From NCBI RefSeq assembly GCF_000004195.4, contig NC_030678.2, positions 63,209,378 through 63,273,377 on the forward strand: a stretch of DNA of 64,000 bases, written 5' to 3'. This document shows, in pieces, positions 58,671-64,000 of this stretch. The position numbers and the translations under genes were made by a program. Below the pieces are notes generated by a model. The model saw only the letters and a program-made list of their open reading frames with translations, was not told the origin of the DNA and made no database searches. How positions within the stretch are numbered: the stretch's first letter is position 1; each line of letters begins with the position of its first letter. The stretch is from Xenopus tropicalis. Its lineage: Eukaryota; Chordata; Amphibia; Anura; Pipidae.

Positions 58671-58983
58671 TACAGGTATGGGTTCCCTTATCCAGAAACC
58701 ACTTATCCAGAAAGCTCTAAATTGCAGAAAGGACATTTCCCACTCCATTATAATCAAATAAGTCAAAGTTTAAAAAATTGTTTCCTTTTTCTCTAAAATA
58801 ATACAGCAGTATTTTGTACTTAATCCCAACTAAGATATAATTTATCCTTAGTGGAGGCAAAACAATCCTATTGGGTTTTTTAATGTTTACATACTTTTTT
58901 TAACGACATGGTATGGAGATCCAAATTACAGAAAACCTTGAAAACCCCAGGTCCCAAGCATTCTGGATGGTCCTATACCAGTA
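58671..58983. mobile_element. TACAGGTATGGG MITE, copy 2
   Basis: The ends tacaggtatgggttcccttatccag and ggatggtcctataccagta, plus the shared interior (taatcccaactaagatataattt, ggagatccaaattacag), identify it as a second copy of the 3641-3954 family. A partial duplication of the left end, atacaggtatga, lies just outside. Confidence 0.75.
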
Positions 58984-59439
58984 CTATGTATTTAAAGGCT
59001 GCAACCAATCATTAAAAATGCCCCAACTTACACTTTGCTGCACAGGTGTCTTCAAGCTCCATTTAGCAGATCACTTTTGAAAAACTAAGGGCAGTGGCAT
59101 ACAGTAAGATTTGCCACTGTCCTTATATATGTTCTATATAAAACAAGTATTTACTTATAGTAATGGTTTCGAAAACAGGAGTGAAGTTTTAATGGCCACA
59201 AATTAGTGGTCTTGGTTTAGTTCTCTTTCAATAAATATTCATACATTTAAAAAATTTGCTGTGATAAATATAAAAAATGTATAAAACCATGCATAACCAT
59301 TGTCCAAGATGTATATGTAATATCAAAGAGGAAGCTCACACTGCTAATAATTTCCCTTTCTGTTTGTCTCGAGGGGTTGCATGGCGGAAGTGATAGCACA
59401 CACATGCTACTTGCAACATCACTTTCCCGCCATAGGGGC

Positions 59440-60870
59440 ACACGCTGCACATGATGTCAGTTACACACTGTAGGGGGTGTATTTAGGGCCAGTGACACCC
59501 TAAATACAGCCCTGCCAATAAGATTTTGTGACAACACTGCCCCCATACCAATCTCTGAGGTGTCCATCTGAAGAATTAAGGATTCTGTAAAATGCAGACT
59601 TTTTAAAATAGGTAAACTTGACACAGTTTTTAATGTGGTCATAAGCCTTTTGACACTCTTGAGACCAGATTACCTTTGTAGGGACACTTCTCTTTGTCAG
59701 ATCTTTGTCTTTTGAATTAAATTATGTTCTAGAGGAGCTACAGGTTTCACATGGCCATTACCCATACCTACCCCACATATTGTATGTGTTTCCCCCAGAC
59801 CACACTTTTTGGATTAGACAGTCATTAAAGTTTTAATACAGTTTCATCATAATTGGCTGCAGCATAAGCTGAATGAGGAAGGTAGCGGGGCAATGTAGGG
59901 CAATGTCATCATGTTAAATTAGTTTAAACCATATGGAGTTGCAAAGGCCAATTTATATGTGTATATAATAGCTGATATTTAATCTGCCTCACCCAAGGAC
60001 TCCACTAGTTCATTTGAATACTCAGGGCATAGGGTAGGCATCAAGTTTAGATACTGCATTAACCTTGTGTAGGTCTATGCAAAATATTATTGAGCCAGCT
60101 GGTTTAGGGTTCTTCACTTTCACTCTGGGACTGTTTTTACTTTATTTATAAGATATGTCCTACAGGGAGTTCTGAGAACACATCTGGAAACTGAAATTAG
60201 AGTAAGCAGATCCTATTTCTGGGGAATAGTAAGCTGCTGACCCACAGATACCTGGGGACTTCTCACAAGTTTACCAGTGGGAACTAGATATGGCCCCATA
60301 TCTGGGACAGGGTAAATAACCATGGTGCTTTCAGTTCTCCAAGGCTTTAATACCTCAATACTTCAGTATTATTCTTGGCTCTGTTGTACAAAGTGCCCAA
60401 GCAGATAAATCCTGTACCCCACATGGCTGTCTCACATACATAGTAACTAAAATGGTGAAAAGCCAGTAGAGGCATATGGGGTTTCCTAAACAGCAAAGAG
60501 CAGGGGCCTATGGTGTTTCCCAGATGGCAAAGAACAGAAAAAGGAGTAATTCAAACAGTTTTCAAAGTCTACAAATTTTCTTAACATGCTTTTTAGAGTT
60601 TGTTTCTACCAAGCTCATCATTTTGTGGGTGATATACGGAGGTTTTCATAGACTGTACCTTTAAGAGTACTAGCAGGTGCTAGTACTCTTAAAGGTACAG
60701 TCTATGAAAACCTCAGTATATATCCTTTATGAGTTTTGACATGAAATTGGTCCCTTGATTGGAAACCATTATCTTAGTCCCACTCTGCAGTAACTTGTTT
60801 GGCAGTGTAACTGGGTAACAAGTAGGGTAGTCAATGACTACCAAAAATTAACTTATGATCTTTTCTAGAA
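59440..60870 (-). pseudogene. Ty3/gypsy-type pol remnant, domain order rearranged
   Basis: On the minus strand, integrase motifs come first (VIDYPTCYPVT and SNQGTNFMSKLIKD at 60840-60722; TSVYHPQNDEL at 60642-60610). Reverse transcriptase follows (FCIDLHKVNAVSKLDAYPMP, about 60095-60030), and RNase H comes last (LQMDTSEIGMGAVLSQN, about 59580-59530). Normal order is RT, RNase H, integrase, so two fragments are joined or the element was rearranged. The second acidic residue of the integrase core is Asn. A palindrome interrupts the integrase part. Confidence 0.8.
60640..60713. repeat. 36-bp perfect inverted repeat with 2-bp loop
   Basis: Left arm 60640-60675 and right arm 60678-60713 are exact reverse complements around GG. 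The right arm continues the integrase reading of the surrounding gypsy remnant; the left arm is its fold-back copy. A few further bases match outside the arms with one gap. Confidence 0.95.
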
Positions 60871-60954
60871 GGTTAAAAAAGGGTTAGGGATAAATACCCA
60901 CTTTCAAAGGGGGCATCTATAAACTAGAAAGGGAAATTTGAGAACAAACTTCAT

Positions 60955-62558
60955 GTTGGGTTGAAAAATGTGAAGTCACTGAATCAAATCTGGCTGTTGT
61001 TGACCCCACCCACTTTTTCTAACCTTGGACCAGAGTTATATAGTACAAACCACTGTGCAAAGTTTGGGGACCCTGGGTTTTAATAGTGTCCTAATGGCAG
61101 CAATTTAAATTTCCCCACTGAAAGTCAATGAGTGACATCTGATTGGCGGTTGGTGGCTCCGCCCACTTTTTCTAAACTGGAACTGCAGTTACCCAGTGAC
61201 TAACTCTGCAAAGTTTAGGGACCCTAGGATTATTATAATAAGCATTAATTATTATTAAATATTATTAAATAGGTAAAATGTGATTGGCTGTTGGCTTCAT
61301 CCACTTTTTAAAACCTAAAAATGCAGTTCCCCAGTAAAAAACTGTGCAAGTTTGGCAACCCTGACATTAAACATGTGAGAATGGCAGCATTTTAAATTTC
61401 CCCACTGTTTGGGAACCCTGGCATAACAGTGTGAGAAAGGCAGCATTTTAAATTTAAACCAAAAAAATTCAATAGGTGAAATATGATTGGCTGTTTTGCC
61501 ACTTTTTCAAAACTAAAACTGCTGTCCCCTAGTGACCAACTGTGAAGAGTTTGGGGACCCTGGGATTAATATTGTGAGAATGGCAGGAGGTTGAATTTTC
61601 CCATTAAAAGTCAATAGGTTAAATCTGATTGGCTCTTGGCGGCTGCACCCACTTTAAAAACAAAACAAAAAAAACCTTAAATACATAGTCACCCAGTGAC
61701 TAACTGTGCAAAGTTTAGGAACCCTAGCATCAAACCAATAAAATTCAATAGGTAAAATCTGATTGGCTGTTGTTGGCTCCAACCACTTTTCAAAACTAAA
61801 ACTGCAGTCCCCTATTGACCAACTGTGGAAAATTTGGGGACCCTGGTGTTAATACTGTGAGAATGGCAGCAGGTTGAATTTCCCCATTGAAAGTCAATAG
61901 GTAAAATCTGACTGGCTGTTGGTGGCTCCGCCCACTTTTTCTAACCTTGAACCACAGTTACCTGGTACCTAACTCTGCAAAGTTTGGGGACCCCGCTGTT
62001 TTTACTGTGAGAATGGCAGTCAATAGGTTAAATCTGATTGGCTGTTCACAACTCCGCCCACTTTTGGGCATCCAACAATCATCATATTTTCATTCAGGCT
62101 GACCCCATGACTATGTGATTCGAATTTGGGGAGTTGCAGCCTCAAAGCTGTAAGATTGGCAGCAGTTTTAATTTCCCCATAAAAGTCAATGGGTGACATT
62201 TGGTTGGCTGTTATTGGCCCCTCCCACTATGGGGTCATCCAATAATTGTCGCTGTTTTATTTGGGGTGACCCCATTATTATGTTATTCAAGTTTGGGGAG
62301 TGTCGCCTCAAAGCTGTAAGAGTGGCAACAATATGAAAATCTTCCCTGTCAAAGTCAATGGGAAAATTGGGTTGTTCGGAGCGGCACCACAAAAAGACGG
62401 GGGTGGGATAACTTAGAAAAGCACAAGCAACCTGCTCCGCTATAGGGCGAAGAAGTGTGGAGAGTTTGGGTGTTGTAACCCTAAAACTGTAGAAGAAGAA
62501 AAAGCGGAAGAATAAGCTGAAGTCGAAGAACAGTATGTTGGGTTTTTCAACCCATCAT
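60955..62558. repeat. Satellite-like array 2 with inverted termini
   Basis: About ten units of the same repeat as array 1, followed by the same non-repeated right end. The outermost sequences, ATGTTGGGTTGAAAAA at 60955-60970 and the complement of TTTTTCAACCCATCAT at about 62543-62558, are inverted repeats, suggesting a transposable element with internal tandem repeats. Confidence 0.8.
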
Positions 62559-63316
62559 AATAACAACGGTATTAAAAGGGGCAGGTTTTAGACTTATTTG
62601 AATGTCAATCTGGGCATTCTGCTCAAAAACTATTCACATCCTTATAAATATCTGCCAAGAAAAATGGCAATAGTTTTATCTCTGTCCCAATGTCCACTCC
62701 AGGGTATAGTATAAGCAAAGTTAAACCCAGCCTTTATTGACTTATATGTTTCAAAACCTCCCATTCTTGTACACTACATAACAAGTCATTATGCAGTTCA
62801 AAATGAGGAAGAATATTAACATTTCAGGTGTAATTATTTCTGCTTTTTCTCTGTTTGATAAAAGGTGAGTTGTTTCAAGCAGGAAAAAAGGTTATGTTGA
62901 AGTGTATTTATAAATAGCCCCAAGAGAAAAAAACCCAGCAAAGACTATAAGGGTAATTTACAACAAAGTGCAAATGCAGTGCTAAAATGGACACATTAGA
63001 TAGTGTAACTATACTTATATTCATTGAAGCACTTGTCCAAAAATGTTTCTTGCATTCTGGTGTATGCCTGATGGTGTTTATGCACATTTTTTGTATTAAA
63101 CCGTATGCTCTGATATCAAAAGGAAGTGGGGGTAGATATATTTTCCCTCTCACCCCAGTCATCCTGCCCTTTAATTTGTGACAATAAAAAGAAATCTGTG
63201 ATACAAAAGGCCTGTGTTAAAGCTATAAAGATGAAAACCCCTGTCATACCCTCAGAAAGAGATATCTATATGTAGTATTACGATCAACATTTATCTTTAA
63301 AGCAAGAGACCATGGG

Positions 63317-63346
63317 TGCGCATGCGCGGGCCAAACAAGATGGCCG
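63317..63346 (+). promoter_or_regulatory. NRF1-like and YY1-like sites in the LINE 5' UTR
   Basis: TGCGCATGCGC (63317-63327) fits the palindromic NRF1 consensus, and CAAGATGGCCG (63336-63346) is the core YY1 site. In mammalian L1 the same YY1 core sits close to the transcription start and sets it. Confidence 0.55.
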
Positions 63347-63461
63347 CACCTTGAGTTGGCTCCGCACCGTCCCAGCACTTAATAGCTTACGGTGGCTTAA
63401 TATCCCCTTAATCCGGTCGCTTTTGCCTGTCTATCGCTCCGTTACCACCAGGAGATAGTTT

Positions 63462-64000
63462 ATGGCCTCCCAGAGAGCACGTTGCTCCCGACATAAACGG
63501 ACGAAGGCTGCCTCAACTCCTCCCACAGGCACGCGCCCGGTAACTGCGTACCTCAGCAGGCCTGAAGCCTTAGCTTCTCCCTCGAGCTCCCTACAGATGG
63601 CTTCTCAGGGCAGCTTGTTTGGCGACACATCGGGTAGCTCACCTCTACAGGGAGAACAGCCTGGACCTTCTGATGAGGTACTGTTAAGCAAATTTAAAAT
63701 TATGCTGCAGCAAGAACTAGACGCAATAGCAACTAAGATCACTACAGATCTTGCTAAACAGGTCGCGGACCTTGGCTCACGTATTGCAGACACTGAAACT
63801 AAAATAGACGATATCATAACTGTTATAGACTCCCACGAACAAGATATTGGCACACTCCAGGCCCAACTTAAAGAGGCCCTTGACAAAATTGAAGACGCGG
63901 ACAATAGGTCCAGGCGAAACAACGTGAGAATCCGAGGCCTGCCTGAAACAATAATAGATCTGCCAACTACTATTCAGAATCTGCTGCATGCGCTGGTCCC
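63462..64000 (+). CDS. L1/Tx1-type LINE ORF1 protein (partial, open at the end)
   Basis: An uninterrupted frame of 179 codons starts at ATG 63462 (MASQRARCSRHKRTKA) and is still open at the window end. After a basic, Pro/Ser-rich head (residues about 1-65) comes a long predicted coiled coil (about 70-150: LLSKFKIMLQQELDAI, QVADLGSRIADTETKI, LQAQLKEALDKIEDAD), then NRSRRNNVRIRGLPE, the characteristic start of the L1 ORF1 RRM-like domain. Such proteins trimerise through the coiled coil and bind LINE RNA as nucleic-acid chaperones. I cannot tell L1 proper from Tx1-type without ORF2. Confidence 0.85.
   Translation, partial: MASQRARCSRHKRTKAASTPPTGTRPVTAYLSRPEALASPSSSLQMASQGSLFGDTSGSSPLQGEQPGPSDEVLLSKFKIMLQQELDAIATKITTDLAKQVADLGSRIADTETKIDDIITVIDSHEQDIGTLQAQLKEALDKIEDADNRSRRNNVRIRGLPETIIDLPTTIQNLLHALV

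Larger units (their letters stand above)
63306..64000 (+). mobile_element. L1/Tx1-type LINE, 5' end, continues past the window
   Basis: A sharp switch from AT-rich flank to CpG-rich sequence at about 63306 marks the 5' end. A 5' UTR of about 155 bp with NRF1-like and YY1-like motifs is followed by ORF1. Orientation is away from the copine gene, which starts 6.2 kb to the left on the other strand. Nothing in the visible part is broken, so this may be a young insertion. Confidence 0.8.

Overview
This window is vertebrate nuclear DNA, almost certainly from a frog of the genus Xenopus. It has no bacterial-style gene density. It is AT-rich and packed with interspersed repeats of types I know from Xenopus: Tc1-like transposons, TTAA-flanked MITEs of the T2/Kolobok kind, CpG-rich palindromic MITEs with 3-bp target duplications, Penelope-like elements, and CR1, L2, L1/Tx1 and Ty3/gypsy remnants. 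The genus assignment rests on recognising these families, not on a database search.

The one host gene I can support is a copine, best matching the CPNE8 branch, transcribed from the minus strand. Six coding exons cover the N-terminal part of the protein: exon 1 at 57019-57095 (start codon), exon 2 at 37999-38039, exon 3 at 23356-23402, exon 4 at 2940-3043, exon 5 at 2386-2425 and exon 6 at 2148-2224. Each has GT/AG borders and the phases join without a break. They encode 128 complete residues: a short leader, then most of the first C2 domain with its calcium-binding loops. The rest of C2A, C2B and the copine (vWA-like) domain must lie beyond position 1. The window is therefore mostly introns: intron 1 about 19 kb, intron 2 about 14.6 kb, intron 3 about 20.3 kb, introns 4 and 5 short, intron 6 partial. 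The last 6.9 kb are upstream of the gene. The 500 bp before the start codon is strongly purine-rich on the coding strand.

Intron 6 and the exon 4-6 cluster (1-3043) hold one large palindromic MITE. Intron 3 (3044-23355) holds many MITEs, CR1 fragments, an L2 remnant interrupted by a Tc1-like element whose flanks are inverted copies of each other, and a hammerhead-like relic. Intron 2 (23403-37998) is bracketed by two near-identical Tc1-like transposons in opposite orientation; between them lie a gypsy pol remnant, a nested T2-type MITE, a satellite-like array and a decayed Penelope-like element with a very CpG-rich block inside. Intron 1 (38040-57018) holds a solo LTR with a 33-bp perfect hairpin, a four-layer nest around a better preserved Penelope-like element, a CR1 LINE broken up by MITEs, and the 3' end of an L1/Tx1-type LINE. 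Upstream (57096-64000) lie a scrambled gypsy remnant with a 36-bp perfect palindrome, a second satellite-like element, and at the right edge the 5' end of an L1/Tx1-type LINE whose ORF1 is still open at the window end.

The mobile genes look dead or truncated, with one possible exception: the LINE at the right edge, whose visible part is uninterrupted. I found no convincing tRNA, rRNA or CRISPR array.
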